DNA from: Gymnogyps californianus
Lineage: Eukaryota; Chordata; Aves; Accipitriformes; Cathartidae
Length of the DNA: 64,000 bases
Assembly (NCBI RefSeq): GCF_018139145.2
Contig: NC_059478.1
Location: 15,235,001 to 15,299,000, forward strand
Reading direction: 5' to 3'
The notes below the pieces were generated by a model. That model had not been told where the DNA came from, searched no databases, and saw only the letters and a program-made list of their open reading frames with translations. The position numbers and the translations under genes were made by a program. This document shows, in pieces, positions 11,985-26,394 of the stretch (its first letter is position 1; each line of letters starts with the position of its first letter).

Positions 11985-14583
11985 AAGAAAAAAGCCTCAT
12001 ATCCATCAAATTATACATTAGAAATTATTAAAAAAAGTGTACATTTTAAGGATCTTAAAGGAAGTTCATAACAAAACCTCTGCCAGCTCTCAGGAGGGAT
12101 TGAAATTTTGCCTTGAAGGCCAATTTTGGAGAAGTAATTCCCTAGTAGGCAAGTCTTTTAACATAATGAATTTCTGGGGTCCTCTCACTGAAGCAAAACA
12201 ATATCCAAGTATCTCAGTTTTATGAAACAAAATTCTACCTTTACTTGTCTGAGTAGACACACACCCTGAATCTCTGGGAGGAAAAGCCTTGAACTATTAT
12301 GTTTCTGTTTGTACAACTCCCTTCCTGTTGCTATTCATAACTATGAATATGTTAAGTCTTTAAAATCAAACTAAAGAAACAGCTGTTGGTCATTGCCTTC
12401 AATCGTTTTTAAAACATTGATTATTTTAATCATATTTCCTAATAAACCTGCTTGTCAGATATCTTTCAATATTACAGAGAAGTTTTAGAATGCAGCATAG
12501 GCTCTGCCATCTCTTCCATTGTAGGTGTGTATTTTATATGCACAGTGGAGCCTAGCTATAAATGCTATTGTGCTAAATACAAATCATCTTGCCCCTATTT
12601 TCTAAAATTACACAGTGAACTTTGTCAAAGTCTATTGATTGTTTTTTAGTCAGTTAAACATGTTTTTTGTAGCCTTTTTCATGTTCCCAGACACTTGTCA
12701 ATTCTTGGCCTCAGGTATTTTGGAAATGTTTTATGAAACTCTGAATGTGGGAGGCTTTCTGAAGCAACTTTAACAAACTCTGTTGCCTCTCATTTAAAAA
12801 TCACACTTCAGTGAATAGTTCAAGTGTAATTACTGTGGTGATATTAAATGTGAGATTCTTGACAGAATGTGTTCAGGTGCCTAGATAAGTGATAGGATTG
12901 TGTTTGGTTTTTAAAAAAAATGTAAACTGAAATAAATAAAACCACAAAGAGTCTGAAATACTCAGGTTCAGAGCCTTAAACATGTTGTGGAATGCATTGC
13001 TTGCAACCCAGCATTTTCCAACTGCTGCAGATACACACTTCTAAGAATAGTGCAGAGTTTTAAATCCTACCCAGCCAACTGTGCGGGGAATTTTTAGCAG
13101 GGCTCTGAGAACCAGCTTTAGTTGTTGTGTAGTTTGGTTGTGTTTCATTAAGTGAAACCAAATACCCCATAACCAGGGCCAAACCCTGGGGAAAGTAACA
13201 AAACCCACACGGGTACTGTGCTGTCCATAATAAGGTAAACTGCGTGACATATTCTTCTGATTCTTGTTTTCTGATGCTCTTGGAGAACACAGAGAACAAT
13301 AGTGGTGTTTGGGTCTCATAGGCCTCAGTAGGATTGCAGAGCAAAATTGGGGCCTTGCAGACATATTTTTGTGAACAGTTAGTGCCAGGTGTGGTTTCTC
13401 CGAGTAGAAGTGCTGCTGGGGGAAGCCTTGAAAGTATAGATGATTTGGTCTAGAAGACAGAGCTGAAGTAGGAATTCCTTAGGAGAAAACCTTTGTTCTG
13501 CAGCTGGAGCTGGTCAGGGGGTGGGTGCAGAAGAGGCAGGGACAAGACTGGAGGTGATGAAGCCTTTCAGCAAGTTCCCCTAATGACCAGCTTCTTGTTT
13601 GCAGGCTGAAGAATGGAAGCTGTGTAGGTTACATCAGTTGATTCCCATCTCCTGAGGCATGGGCAGAGTGCTCACCCTGCTCCCCTGGGAAGCTGCCTAA
13701 CCAGCCTGTGCCTTGTAGCAAGGTGTACCCTGAGCACTGGAGCTCAGGTGTTCTGCCAGATGGGATGAACCTTATCTGATAGCTCTCAGCAGAGCAAGGA
13801 GGAATTACTGCTTTCTCCACCCACACTTCCAGTCACTTTCCTTCCTCTGACTACTCTGTGAACTAATTGAATTTGCTAATCTGTCAGGAAAGCAATACAA
13901 TAAAAAAAACCCCCCAAAACAAACCTAAACTCCCAAATCCATGAGTGTCTGCTATGCCAGTGAGCTGAATAGGCTCAATAAGAGGCGAGAGAAACAGTAG
14001 CATTAGGGAGTAAGAAGGAATGGGATTCTGGCTGGGAGACGAGCAGCGAGAGATGAAAGATGGAGGAAATGTGACTCTTCTGGCAGCAGTGAGTTGCTAG
14101 ACGAACTCAGCCATCTTGCAGGCCTCAGGCTTACCTTACCACAGTAGTCCAGGGACCACGAGAGACCTTATACTGATGTGTATAATAAGTGTGTATGCTT
14201 GGCTATTTATCTGAAACTTGAAACTGCTGTGAAAACATGATGACTTCAGACTCTGGCAATCCTTCCTGTGCTTCCAGATACTCAGTATCCTGCGCTGTGG
14301 GTGGGCAAAAAATATCCCACGTACAATTTGTTTTGTGTAAGCCTTTCCAAGTATTAGTGGAAAAAAATACATGATAAGATTATGCAAAACTTTATTGTTA
14401 GCAGAGCTGATAAGATTATTTATGGCAGATAACACGTGTTGCAAATACAGGCCTATTTTCTTCAGTGAAGACAACCTATTTTTTTGCTGAGGAGTTTGTT
14501 ATTTGGAAGCAGTGGCTGAGAAAAACTCTCAACTTGTCAGTCATTCAAACTGTTAATTTCAGCTGTCCCCTGTTCGTTTGCAG

Positions 14584-14702
14584 TGCTGGGTAGGTCATCT
14601 GAATAACACGGGGACTCTGAACGGCTGACGCCTGCTGCGTGGAGTGCCAAGCAATGCAGCGCAAGCAGCTGAAGCTGAATAGTCATCCGGATGCCTGTGA
14701 GA
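14584..14702 (+). other. Candidate plus-strand exon or conserved element within PALMD intron 1
   Basis: A 119-base segment is bounded by a strong acceptor (CCCCTGTTCGTTTGCAG) and a GTATGT donor. It is clearly richer in GC and CpG (about six CpG) than its flanks. An ATG at 14654 opens MQRKQLKLNSHPDACE, which reads through to the donor. I do not recognise the peptide. It would be antisense to PALMD. It could be an exon of an unannotated antisense RNA, a conserved enhancer or coincidence. Confidence 0.25.
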
Positions 14703-16968
14703 GTATGTCACCAACTTGTATTTTTCAACAGATTCGAATATTTTACTTCTGCTTCTCACAGCATCGTATATTTACTTAACCCCTTACCTTAGAGTGGTGA
14801 TTATTAACTAGGAGCAAAAAAACTTGGTATAATACGGTTTCCTTTACTTTTCTTGTAAGATTTGTTTTGATTGTCAAGGATTTCAGACCTGTTTCATAGC
14901 TACATTTTCTTACCAGAAAGGTAATATTATCTTCCTTCTTTTCACCTGAATCTGAAGTGGATCCTCTGAGTGATATTATACTGTTTGCTTGGTATTCACT
15001 TAGGGTGAAATTACATGAGAAGTTTGAACTGATATAATGGCTGTGTGGTGCTGAGAAGAGGCGTCCTGCTTCTCTCTCTCTCAGACCTGGACATGTATTC
15101 CCACAGCTTACTGGGCTGTCTGCACAGTGAATCCGCTCGCTAAGCTGGCAGTGAACTAACCAAGCAAAAAGGTGGCTATCACTAAGCTAATGAGTCAAAT
15201 CATTGCCCAGAGAAGGCTGATGAGTGCCAAAACGTGGTAAAGGAAGAGGGCAGAGGGTGGAACTGTGGCTGCTGGAAAATGCAAAGGAGGGAGAAAGAGC
15301 AGGGGAAGAGGAGGGAGGAGTAGGAAGAAAGGGAAGTGGTGGTAAGCTGTTAGATTAACTAAGCTGTTAAATGTAAATTTACCTTTACAGACTATTTAAC
15401 ACAATGTGGGGAAACTTTTTTTTTCTTCCCTCTGAAGGCTGAATAGGCCTTTCAAACACTGTTGGCAGATCAAAGGTTAATATTTTATTACCATCCATGA
15501 ATAATGCAAAAAATAATCTGGCTGCAAGTTGTATGAAAGAATATTTTGGGGAATATAAAAGCTCTTTTCTTGTCATATCTTCTCAGATGTGAACAAGTTC
15601 TTTACCCAGTGACATTAGGACAGCCAAGCTAATCTGCAGCTCATGGTACTACTTAATTAGATGTAATTTCTGAAGAGTGTCTTTGCAAATTTCTCTTCAG
15701 CCTAGCAAGCAAAATCTTTGGTTGGTTGGGAGATCCATTATGGTCTTTATAGATTTCTCACTGTCCAAATGTACCTGGAGACTGATGGCCTGCAAAGGCT
15801 GGAGTTGGATACTATTTTAATAATCTATTTTAGCAAAACATTTTTAAATTTGAAAATATTACTGTTGCATTTAGCCTGTATGTGAAATGACTTTTTGAAA
15901 AGGGTTTTGATGCATCGTGTTAATCTGGAAAAGAGGCTTGTCAGGTAATTTCTCATTTCACGAAGTATTATAATAGCTTGCTGTAAAGGGGATCTAGCTA
16001 TATTGTCAGACTTACAGCCGATGCAGTTAGGAGACTTCAATAAGCTGGTTCTTGGGGTTTGGATTGGAAACGTAATCCACATTTCTTGCTTATAATCATC
16101 AGTTGATTGGACACAATTAATTTTGGTGTTCAAAGGAAAAATCAGAAGCACTCCAGCAGTTCTAGTTAACTGCTATCATCCTTTATTTTAGTTGGTCTGT
16201 TCTCTTATTTTGGCTAATGCAGCTCAGGATTGTAATCAAAAGTTGTCATTATCTCATGGCTGCTCAGTGCTTGTATGACAAGTTTTATATTCTCAGTTTC
16301 CAGTGGACCGTCAGCAATGGGAGAAGAACCAAGGAATGAGTAGCATGCACAGTAATCTGTCCTTTCACTGAGGGAACACCACATGCCAGTGTAAGTATCA
16401 ACACCTTTTCACATAGTCTACACTTCAAACACCAGTAAAAGTTAATAATGAATTTATTTATACATGTATATTTTTTTTTCTGCTGAGATTCAAGAACGTT
16501 CTTTATGTAAATACCCTTTTTCCAATTGCATGCAGTATATGTTAATATAGGTAGGTTCATATTAACACTTGATCCTCTGAGGAGACTGCCATTTATATTA
16601 GTATTGCTTGGAATTTATACCATAAATCTCAATAACTGTTGCACTGATTTATTGTTGAGTTGTTTAATGTTGTAGCTCAGAAATGGAACAGCTAAAGTTA
16701 GATAGATCAAACAACTTCAGTAACATCAATTTAGACCTCCAGCTAGTGGAGGAAGGCACTTTTGGGGACCTAATGATCTATCTGAAGGAAATAGGGGCTT
16801 AAACACAGCTGAGGGATCTTAGCTCTCTTTAGTCCTAAGAAATGTCCTACATCAAGGTCATATTATTCTGAAGTGATTCTTTTTACCAGTTTGAGTGCAT
16901 GGAATTTATTTCATGGTTGACACAGTTTCATTTCATATGTGTTGGTCATATCTAGAGAACTTCATGCC

Positions 16969-17000
16969 TTTTAATATATATATTAAAAATATATATATAT
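16969..17000. repeat. AT-rich palindrome and (AT)n
   Basis: TTTTAATATATATATTAAAA is a perfect inverted repeat and is followed by further AT dinucleotides. It is a cruciform-prone low-complexity patch. Confidence 0.85.
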
Positions 17001-17146
17001 CTCCTAGCCTCTTGTTAATTTCCTAATTCTGTAAATATCTCAATAAAATACTGACAGGCCATGATTTCAGGTTCCTATTTTGAATACTCATTGTAGCATA
17101 GTAGGTTAAAAAAAAAAAAAAGAATTTGCATTTTTTAAGGGTATCC

Positions 17147-17163
17147 GCCCCCCCCCGCCCCCC
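17147..17163. repeat. C-rich tract
   Basis: Two C runs are separated by a single G (C9, G, C6). The minus strand is G-rich. The tract lies 30 bases after an A-rich run (about 17108-17121). Confidence 0.8.
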
Positions 17164-20100
17164 AAACTGAACAACTTCTGCAATTAAGAGATGTTTTGAC
17201 AGATAGCTGTGCTTGACAGAGGCAGCAAATGGCTTTTGTAGTGACCATTTGGCTTCAGAGAACTTCAGAAACAAGTTCTTATGGGGAGAGCTGATAGCTG
17301 GCTTTCTGAAGCTAATTAAAACAATTTTTTAAGATACGTGCATGAATTCTCAATAAGTACAATGTAGATCAGAAAAGGAGCAATTTTTACACATTATGAC
17401 TACAACTCTTAGCTATGTTTAGCTTAATTTGGCTATGTTCAGATAGTGACGTGGGGACCTGTCCTGAAAAATAGTTGTGTTGGGGATTTTCAGAGCTGTG
17501 TGGATGTCCTGTGCTTGCACTAACTGGGTCATCCAGAGCTGATCTAACACTGCCAGTTGTGTGCTACCATATGCGAATTGGCAATTAGAATTGATGATGC
17601 TGGTAGTGGAATGGGCCTGTTCAGTGGCTCCTGCTAGGGGGTTAAAAGCAACTCTTCTTCCAAGTCCACATTCCTTTGACTGCAGCCTTTTGTCTTAATT
17701 ACCTTGCCATTATGACAGCTTCAGGAAAACTGACGGCAACACCTGAGCTGCCGGCTGAAACTTTCTCCAAACTGACAGTGTCTGCTTTCCAAAAGACCTT
17801 GCGTGAGCCTCAGCCTCTTCCACCTCCTCCTCCCACTTCTACTAGACATTATCCTAATCCTCAGTCTTTCTCCTATCCTATATTAATCGTATAAACCCTG
17901 AGCAAATCTGTCTACCTCTGTCAGTGTTTGGTGAGGAAGGTCCAGGGTGACAGCTCTCAGTGTGCACAGTCTGAACTGACAGGCTGCAGTCAAAACTGAC
18001 CACAGTTTGAATCCCCTGGTTTAATTGTCCCTAACCTAAGCAATTATGAAACCCTCAGAGCAGCTTTAGCGCTCATAGGACATTCTGAATATATTCCTTA
18101 CATAATGGTCCCTTAGGTTGTGTTGTGTATAATGCTTGTGGTGCAGGACTGTCTTTGAGTGAGTGAGATTTAAATGCCAGTTTTGAAGACATGAATAATA
18201 CAAGAACAGATATATAGGACAGACTTTGAAAGATCATGAGCATGACTGAAGCAATGGGGATTTTATTCTAGTTACACAGAGCTTTCAAAGAGGAATGTGA
18301 ATCAGCAAAACATCTTGACTCTTGATTCTTCTTGTTTCTCTTCTAGAAAATTACTTTAAATGCTCTAATTAACCTTTCCTTGGAAGTACTGATTCACTTG
18401 TGATTTTCTAATTCCTGTAGGTAAAAGCTATCTGTAGTACCGCTTGTCAAAAACATTTGGTATAAAAGGCAAATATACTAGAGACTGACACAAATCCTCC
18501 TGTGCCAAATCAGCATTTTCAGAACCACTTTCTGTTCTGTTCTTTTCCCCCGAATATACTGCTATCTGCATCCTGTGAATGAATCCTACAATTATTAGAT
18601 CCTACAAGCTATTATCCTAGATTAACCTCTTAGTTGTATTTTTTATCTAGTTTTGCCTTTAATTTACTTACTTGACCTTTTGAGTGATTAGCCAACAAAC
18701 TTTGGTCTGATTTACAGGAACACTCCTAGCTAGCAAGAACTATGACTAATCTCTCTAATTTACAGTTATCTCTATTATCTAGATACCCTCAGTTTCAGAC
18801 ATAAAAGTGGGATAAGAATTATGTTAATTTTTTGGTTTGTACATCTTTGATTATTCAATTATTTTGTCATTTAATCATTCTAAATAATTGGATCCTCCTG
18901 AGTAATGAAAAGGTTTACAACAATTCATGAGCAAGGTGCCATCTCTTTCCACATGGATGTGGGATGATTAATAAACAGTTTCAGATCTGTCATGCATTCT
19001 CATGTATCTGTAGGCTAAATTAGTAGTCTGCTTGAGTTAATCTCAGCACTTCAGAAGTTTACAGAGAGTCTCTGATGGCATCTGCCTCCAATCTGCTTAA
19101 TTACAAAACAGTTAGATTTGCCTAATCAGGCTTTTGTTTTTTTCCTTTCAAACTCTGGTTTGCAAGGCTCATATCAATAACAAAGCATTATGTAGGAATA
19201 GCTGAAGATCTCTGTTTTCCTTTGGACTTCTGCATATTGTGAGGATTCTTCATTAGCAGCATTTCATATTTTTTCTCTGACGGTAATGCCCTCACGTGGC
19301 AAATAGACCTTTGCAGCGGCCCTCTGCAATTCAGAAACGACAAACTGCTCTATGTGTGTTTTGTAGTTCTAAGAAAGTGAATCTTATTTTTTTTTTCTTA
19401 AGGCTCACATGTATGAGAGACATAAAGTAAATGACAGTACTAGTTTACAATTATTATAATTCAAAACCAGTACTGCTTAGAGCTAAAACAACAATACAGT
19501 ATTCACAGTGGTTGAGATTTTGATGTGCCATTGTGCAGTAGAAAGACTATGCTTGTTAAATCAAACTCTAAGTGGCCTTTTGTACTCTTCAATGTTTTGA
19601 TCTGTGGCACTTTTTTAAAAAACAAACTGATTGAAAGCAACTGAATCTAAACCCATCTCATTCAAATGGTAATATCTTCCTGTTAGGTATCTTGATCAGA
19701 CAATTCTTGCTTGAGGATTAATATATTGGCTGGGAAAATAATGTAATCATTGCAAATTGTTCTTTGTTCCTTTAAACAAAAATAAAAAAAATGCTAGCAA
19801 CTTACAACTTATCTTCATTGCTATATAAAAACTCTTTGCAAGAGAATCTTGTGATATAGAAGTAGAGAATAAGCTGACAACATTTTGAAGAAGAGTTGAG
19901 TGAACACTAAAACTAGGGGTTTTTTTGTGGTTTTTCTCACCCCTCAACACCATGAGGGATCAGAATTAGTGTTCAGAGTCCTGAATTAAATGAAAAATGA
20001 GTAATGCTACACAGTCGAGAAACAGTTTATACATCTACCACATCATATTAAAGCTTGAAAGTTTCTAGTGACTTCTAACAAACGATGTTACTTTCCAACT

Positions 20101-20319
20101 GAACTGCTGTGATATTTAAAGACAGTAATAGCTGCTTCCACAAAACCTTAAAGCCCTGCCTGTGGTTTCTTTCCTTTGCAGATGTAATTTTCTCTTGAAT
20201 GGAGAGGAATAGTTTTTTCTTAACCATTCTTCTGTAGAATAAGTAGAAGTGTGGTCTTCAGCAAAAGTTATTGATTTAATCTGTAGCATATACTGCAGTT
20301 TAGAATTCATGAGAGAAAT

Positions 20320-21260
20320 GTGCATTGCTATTAAAAGAGGTAGATAGTATGACCCAGATAATTTTTGGCTTGTCAGTCTATCATCATCAGTTCCAGGCAA
20401 AGTGTTGGGTAGGCTGATACAAGATCGAATAATGCATTAAAGGGAAGTGACATGGTGAGTACCAATACATGGGAAATAAATTCTGTCACTCTAATTTGAT
20501 GTTACTTCTGGGAAAGCTAATAGAGTAGATATATTATTTTCATTGACAACTTTGTTAGGAACCAAATTTACACAAAGCCACCTCAAGAACACAGAGACTG
20601 AGAGCGCTAAGAAGTAAAGATGACAGTTCACTGGCACGGGGTGATCTGGAACACCAGCAGACGGTACGCTCATAACCAACATCCATTTCAATACTGTCAA
20701 AAGCAGGGTCATATGTTTGGGAAGGATGAAATTCCTCAGATTAAGGCAGTACCCTGAAACCTCATGATGCTGAGGAGATCTTGGGAGTCATGCTGGATAA
20801 CCAGATGAATATTAACTCTGATAGCAAACCTGTAGCTAAAATGGCTAATGTTCTAAAGAGATTTGAAGTTCCTCTGTATTTGGGAATGAGTACAACTGTT
20901 GTGGGGAATAGATTGTCCAATTTTGCTAGCAATGTTTCAAGAGGGATGCTAAAATCTGCCTGGAATGTTATGAGAAGAATGATAGAAGGATTTAATAGAA
21001 ACTATGTTCTGCAAAAGGAGCTTAGCTTATTAAATAGAAAGTTAAGTGGTTCTTCAGGAACACCTTGTAAGAAACAGAAATTTGACAATAACAGACCTCT
21101 TACTTTAGCAAAATCATAATGAAATTCAGGGATTGGATGTTGAAAGTTGAAATTTCTGCATGCTAGAAGAGATTTTTAACGGGAATATTAAGCAGTCAAT
21201 GCAACAAGGTCTGAGTGTGGTCTCCATTGCTGCAGACTTAAAAAAGCGGATTCCTTTGGC
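20320..21260 (+). mobile_element. Ancient CR1 LINE fragment with internal deletion
   Basis: The sequence follows the distal ORF2 and 3' region of old sauropsid CR1 LINEs on the plus strand. Recognisable stretches include GGTCATATGTTTGGGAA near 20709, TTGGGAGTCATGCTGGATAA near 20781-20800 and TACCTCTGTATTTGG-like sequence near 20870. About 300 bases of the expected consensus appear to be missing around 20545-20560. The reverse transcriptase frame is broken. One residual open stretch (20781-21119) is an accident of the decayed element and not a gene. The extreme 3' end is not recognised after about 21260. The divergence is high, so the copy is old and inactive. Confidence 0.8.
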
Positions 21261-24200
21261 CTTATAATCAATGGACAATAATTCCGGGGCAGTGGCAAAA
21301 GCAAAATGATGAAACCTGTGACAAAACCTGACAAATTTCTCAGCATGCTCAGGAAAGTGACAAGTGATACAAAAATGGCTTAATCAATGGTCAGCCAAAC
21401 TTGTTAGTACTGTTTTGGGCATTTACTGAAATAAGGGTATCAAAAATCCCTGACATAAGGCATCCCTGCTATTCCCTTGTCCCCAGCCATTCTGTCACCC
21501 CAGCCATCAGAAACACTCTTTGCTCTTCCACAGTTTCTCTAGAGCTGTTTTCAGGTTGCGAGAACACCTAAGCTTTCCTTACAATCTTGGACAGCACTTT
21601 CTAGTTTTAATGAAGTATTTCCATGTTTTTCTCTGAAGATGAAGTTTCCTAGTGTTGACAGACGCAAGTAAGAGTGCAGGTGGGAGTAAGACTCTTCCCT
21701 TAAACTAAATTTATTTAAGATTTATACCTAAACAATATACTTATATTCAACTCTTCATCTACCACTTTTTTGTAATTAGTATTAGATGAATGAAGACAAG
21801 TAAAATGATTCAAGTTATTTAGAAACAAACGTCTTACTGAATAATTGAAAACACTGCTTACAGGACAATTTAAAAAGATTTCTTATCAATATTTTTTCAA
21901 TTTTCTTCTGACTTTTCACGTTACCTAAAGAAATTTTTAAAAAATCTAACACACCAGGATTTGCTATTTGTCACAGGTAGGTGGTGGTTTTGGCAGTTAG
22001 CTATCAGTATTATAATAGCATCTACAGTCCTACTGTACCAGTTACAGAACATATTTACAGAACATGTTTGTTGTGACAGTTGCTGAATCCACTTGCTTGC
22101 AACCTTCCTTTTGGAACTTTGTACATTTTTAAGCTGTCTTTTATAATCCAGAACCAGTGATTTTCAAATGGGGACTAGATTTGCTGTTTTTTTGGTGGTC
22201 TGAGTAATGAAATGTAAGTATAAGGACTGTGTCTTTTCACTGTCTTGTCACGAGCCTCGATGAAGTGTGAATGAGTTTGTGTAAATCAGGAAAATCAACC
22301 CTGCTCCACTGTGTATTTCCTGCTTCCCATCTGACAGGTGGGGAGAATGGTACTTTCCTAGCTCACGGGGAGGGAGTGCCATTGTTGAACGTGGACTACT
22401 CCTTGCACAGCCCTTTAGATGAGATTTGAATTCAGAATCTACCTAAAATGATGGTTGGTCTTTTGGTAAATAAACGTTGGGAAAAAATCCCTTTAAACAG
22501 CCTTTTTGATTTATAGATGTCCATGCAAAATAACAATTGCAACCAACCATAGCAATAATGGAATATTGCCAAAACTGTGCTACCAAAATGCAGGCCATCC
22601 CAGCCCAGAAGAGGACTGAAACAGCTGCTTGATTCCTCTTGAAAAGCCTGGAAGTCATAAGCAAGTGCTCACTGTGAAGTATGAGCTGCCTATGTTTCAA
22701 ACGGTGTCTCTGTTCTGTTTTATTTCTGTTGCAATAGGCTGCTGTGCCTTACTGATTCCCATAACTTTATCTTTTAATGAATTATTTTGGATGGCGCAGA
22801 CCCAGCAGCAGGCTAATATACTATAGTCATCATTAGCAAATGTGATTTGCCCTTGAACAGTCTCCTATGCTAATAATTTTATGCTATTACCATCCTTTTT
22901 CAGGAGTAGCTGCACTTGTTAAAAGCAACCCGCCCCTGTCAGTTTGCCAAGGGAAGGTCCTGTCATGTGATTTAGTACCTCTCAAAAAATGTCTCTGTGT
23001 GGCTTGGCTGACTTCTCAATTCTTTGCGTGCTGAGACTGTTTGAATATAGTAGGCTGACTATCTTCAGAGGGCTATAGTTTAGATCTCATCTTAGTGCTC
23101 TTTCTAAATCAGCAACCAGACTGATGTTATGCATTAGCAGATGACAGCACTTGGTTTGGTGATGAGTGGCATTTTGCACCCTGGGAGACTGGAGGCTGAG
23201 CCAGGGACTGCCATCGAATTTTTCCTCAGTCACAGCTTGTGCAGGAGTCCCTGGCTGTTTTGATATGCAGCAGAAAATGCAACTAGTAACCAGAGCTTCA
23301 GGTAAATCCTGTGTCTCCTTGCATTCAGGGTTTCCTTAGGGGTCAGCCTGATGGCATGAAAATGAACTACCTGGGAGGAATAGTACTTCTCCCACTTGGC
23401 AGAAGCACCATCTCTGTTATATTGCAGCCGTATCACTGCCTCAGTTTAATCTTTGTGATAAGGATGTTTGCTGCAGTAGGCACAACTGCTTTTACAAATG
23501 CATTGCTTGTGTGACCGGCTCAGCACACTGGGGCAGGTTTTCAAGAGCTCAGTCGGCTCTTGTGACGCTTACAGGCAGTTTTCTGAAGACCCAGGACAGA
23601 GAGCTCCGTACAGAGATCTGTAGAAACTCTGCCTCTGTCAGCAGTGCGGGAAGTCTGTTTCTGTGCACAGCAAACTTCTATTCGTCCAAGGAGCGACCAC
23701 AAGTTTTCTTGTTTTCAGAGGGGCTGTTTACTGGCTTTTGAAAGGAAAAATGTGACTTGTCAGTAACTGAGCTTCTAGTTGATATTGAATTCCTTCTGCC
23801 TTGATAAGTGGTAGTTGGTGGTGATAGATTATTGTATGGTGTATATACAGCACAAGCCACAATATTGGGCAGAAGAGATAACACCACCTCTCTCTAGCTG
23901 CCTGCATGTATTAGCAAAGTGTGTATCTATGAATGTAAAATCCACAAATCCAGATATTCCTCTTATGCACTTAAGTCTGTAAATAACCCCTCCTTCATTC
24001 AGAGAACTGACCGCTGACAGAACACAGTCTGTGCAGAGTCTTTTACAACCAATGAAGCATATTGTGCTCCATTCATACTAAATGTTTTACAAACACTCGG
24101 GCAGGCGATGGTGCCGGGGTGAGCTTATAAACTAAGAAAATAAAAGGGGCCTTCATAAAAGGCTTGGCTTTGAATCTGTGATGCTTAGCATGTGCTAGCT

Positions 24201-26394
24201 TTTCTGATAATGTCAGAGACCTTATCTGTACTGGGCAAAGTGCGCTGTAAGAAAACACGTATTTAATGTACTTTAAATAACATAACATGATTCAATGCTT
24301 ACTGTGACCAAAGACCATCTAAAACTAGCTGAACTTAAGCTTCCACTCCCTTAACTTTAGCTGTAACTAGATAACTTTTTTTTTTTAACTCAACTGTCTG
24401 TATTTATTCTAGACAATAGCCTGTTTTATGGTATTTATAGTGTTGTTTTTTCTAACAATACCTTCCAGTTTGGAAAAGATACAGAACATTTCACTGCCTG
24501 AAAGGTTACAAAATTTAATAGGAAAGGTGGGGCATAGTGAGTCGTGGTCCTGAACACACAAAATGTGAGAGTAAACTGATGTTTCTGATGAGCAGTCATA
24601 GGGGATAGGCAGAAAACCACATCTGGTAGTGGGAGATTTCTCTGGGCTGTAGTACTGACAATGAGTGAGATGAGAGGAAAATTAACCCCAGAAAGGGTAT
24701 TTAAGACCAGAAAAAAAAAAAAATTAGAAAAACATACACGAAGCCCACTACTTGCTTTTAATTAGTTTAATTTCGTTTTACTTCTGGTACTATTTCATGT
24801 CAATGACTAACTTACAGATGTGCCTTAGCACCTCTGGAAACATTCAAATAGATCATGCTTGAACTTCTGGAAGAGATCTTATTGTAAATGTAACCTCAAA
24901 CACATAAAACGGGAGAGATGAGGATCAGAGATTGTGATGAACACTAGGAAAAAGTTAACTGATACATGAGAAAGTAAGTTGCTGAAGAAGCAGTATTCAT
25001 GATCTATAGTTTGGTCTTTTGTCTGGCCATCAGCAGGTATATAATAACAAAGCTTGAAAGCTCTTCGATCAGCAGTTCAGCTCCCACGCTGGGAATGAGG
25101 CAGGGCTTGCTCAGCTGATACCTCATTCTGACAAGTAAATTGAGTTACAGGATGGACATAGAGCAGGAGTCGGTGTTGCATCAGTAACAGTAATAGAGTA
25201 AACCTCCACCAAGCACTGTTTGTAGGAGAAGTAAGAGCATGGAAAGGTTTACCAACAGCACATCTAGTATTACTCGTTCAGCTGGAGTAAAGGAAGCACT
25301 TTCAAAAAAGGAAGCACAGAAACTGGCCTTGCTGCAGGGATGAACCTGCTAGGGCTTGTAGGTCTCAGCTGTCTGTAGTGGGTGGGTAGATTCTATGCAT
25401 GTTTTGTCAGATCCTGGCAGGGTCTGCACTGCCTATGAAGAGGGCTGTGTTGTGTTCTGACAGGTAAATATGGGATGACACAGCAGCTTAAGTGTGGAAA
25501 CAACACAATGACACAGTCATCAGACTGCATGAAACTCGGCGAGAGCAGAAAGACACTGCTTGAGCTGGGATTTTAATGTAAGAAAGTTCTCCCTCGTCTG
25601 AAGTCCTGACATGATAATGGTTCTTTCTGAGGGTACCAGCAATTCCCTTCGCATGTTTTTGTACTGGATGAAACTAATGTTGCCAAGGAAGTGTCCCTAG
25701 GTGCTTGTATACCATGGCTCTGAGAGCCATGTGAGTACTAGCACACGCTTCATAGTTACTGATTGTGATCCTTCCAGCCTGCAGCATAGGGAAATTAATA
25801 TTAGCAACTCAACATGACTAGGACTTAATTATATGGAACCTGATCCTCAATTTGTAAAGCCTGATCCTCTATGTCTGTTCACCAGTTCAGATCTAGCCTA
25901 AGTCCCCCAAATCTGATGTGTAACCTTGACAGAGTTACTTCAGGTTTCTGTCAACAATGCATAGAATCAGGCCTGCTATTCGTGAGCAGCTCTGGGCACT
26001 GTCGACCAACATGAGGTTCCAAAGAGCTTTAGTCCCCTGAGTTACAGCACAAAGTTTGCTTCTGGGGGTAGGGTGTGGGGGGCAGGTATCTTTAATTATT
26101 TGTAGAGATCAAATTTATTAAAGAAGGTTCTGGCTGTGCAATGTAATTTCTTTATAGCATCCACTGGGATATTTCAAGCTTGGGCTGAAGGAGGGGCCAG
26201 CCAAACAGCTTAGCATCTCATCTGTACTGAGGGAGCCAGCCAAAAGAACATTATTCTTGTAAAGCTCAAAATTCACTGGAAAGCTAGAAGTAATTTTCAG
26301 TGGCACGCATAAGGTAGGTTTTGGCTCATTCATAGACTCCTGGGGGTAGTTTTCTAAAATAACATTTCTTGTGGGTATCTTTCTGAAGACATAC

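Larger units (their letters stand above)
7279..14583 (-). other. PALMD intron 1, segment a
   Basis: This is intronic sequence with no recognised exon or well-preserved mobile element. It contains A22 at 9833-9854, T25 at 11250-11274, an AT-rich low-complexity patch at about 11575-11635 and a G-tract at 11965-11984. A small inverted repeat with 9-base arms (ATTCAATAT) lies near 8580-8605. Confidence 0.75.
14703..20319 (-). other. PALMD intron 1, segment b
   Basis: No gene is recognised. The segment contains a purine-rich stretch at about 15284-15340, a perfect 20-base AT palindrome at 16969-16988 with adjoining AT repeats to about 17000, and a C-rich tract at 17147-17163. Confidence 0.7.

Noticed and set aside
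20781..21119. 112-codon plus-strand open frame that looked like a cellular gene fragment or processed retrocopy
   Set aside because: Its DNA lines up with the distal CR1 LINE consensus through its whole length, and the flanks continue the same element. It starts at TTG, not ATG.
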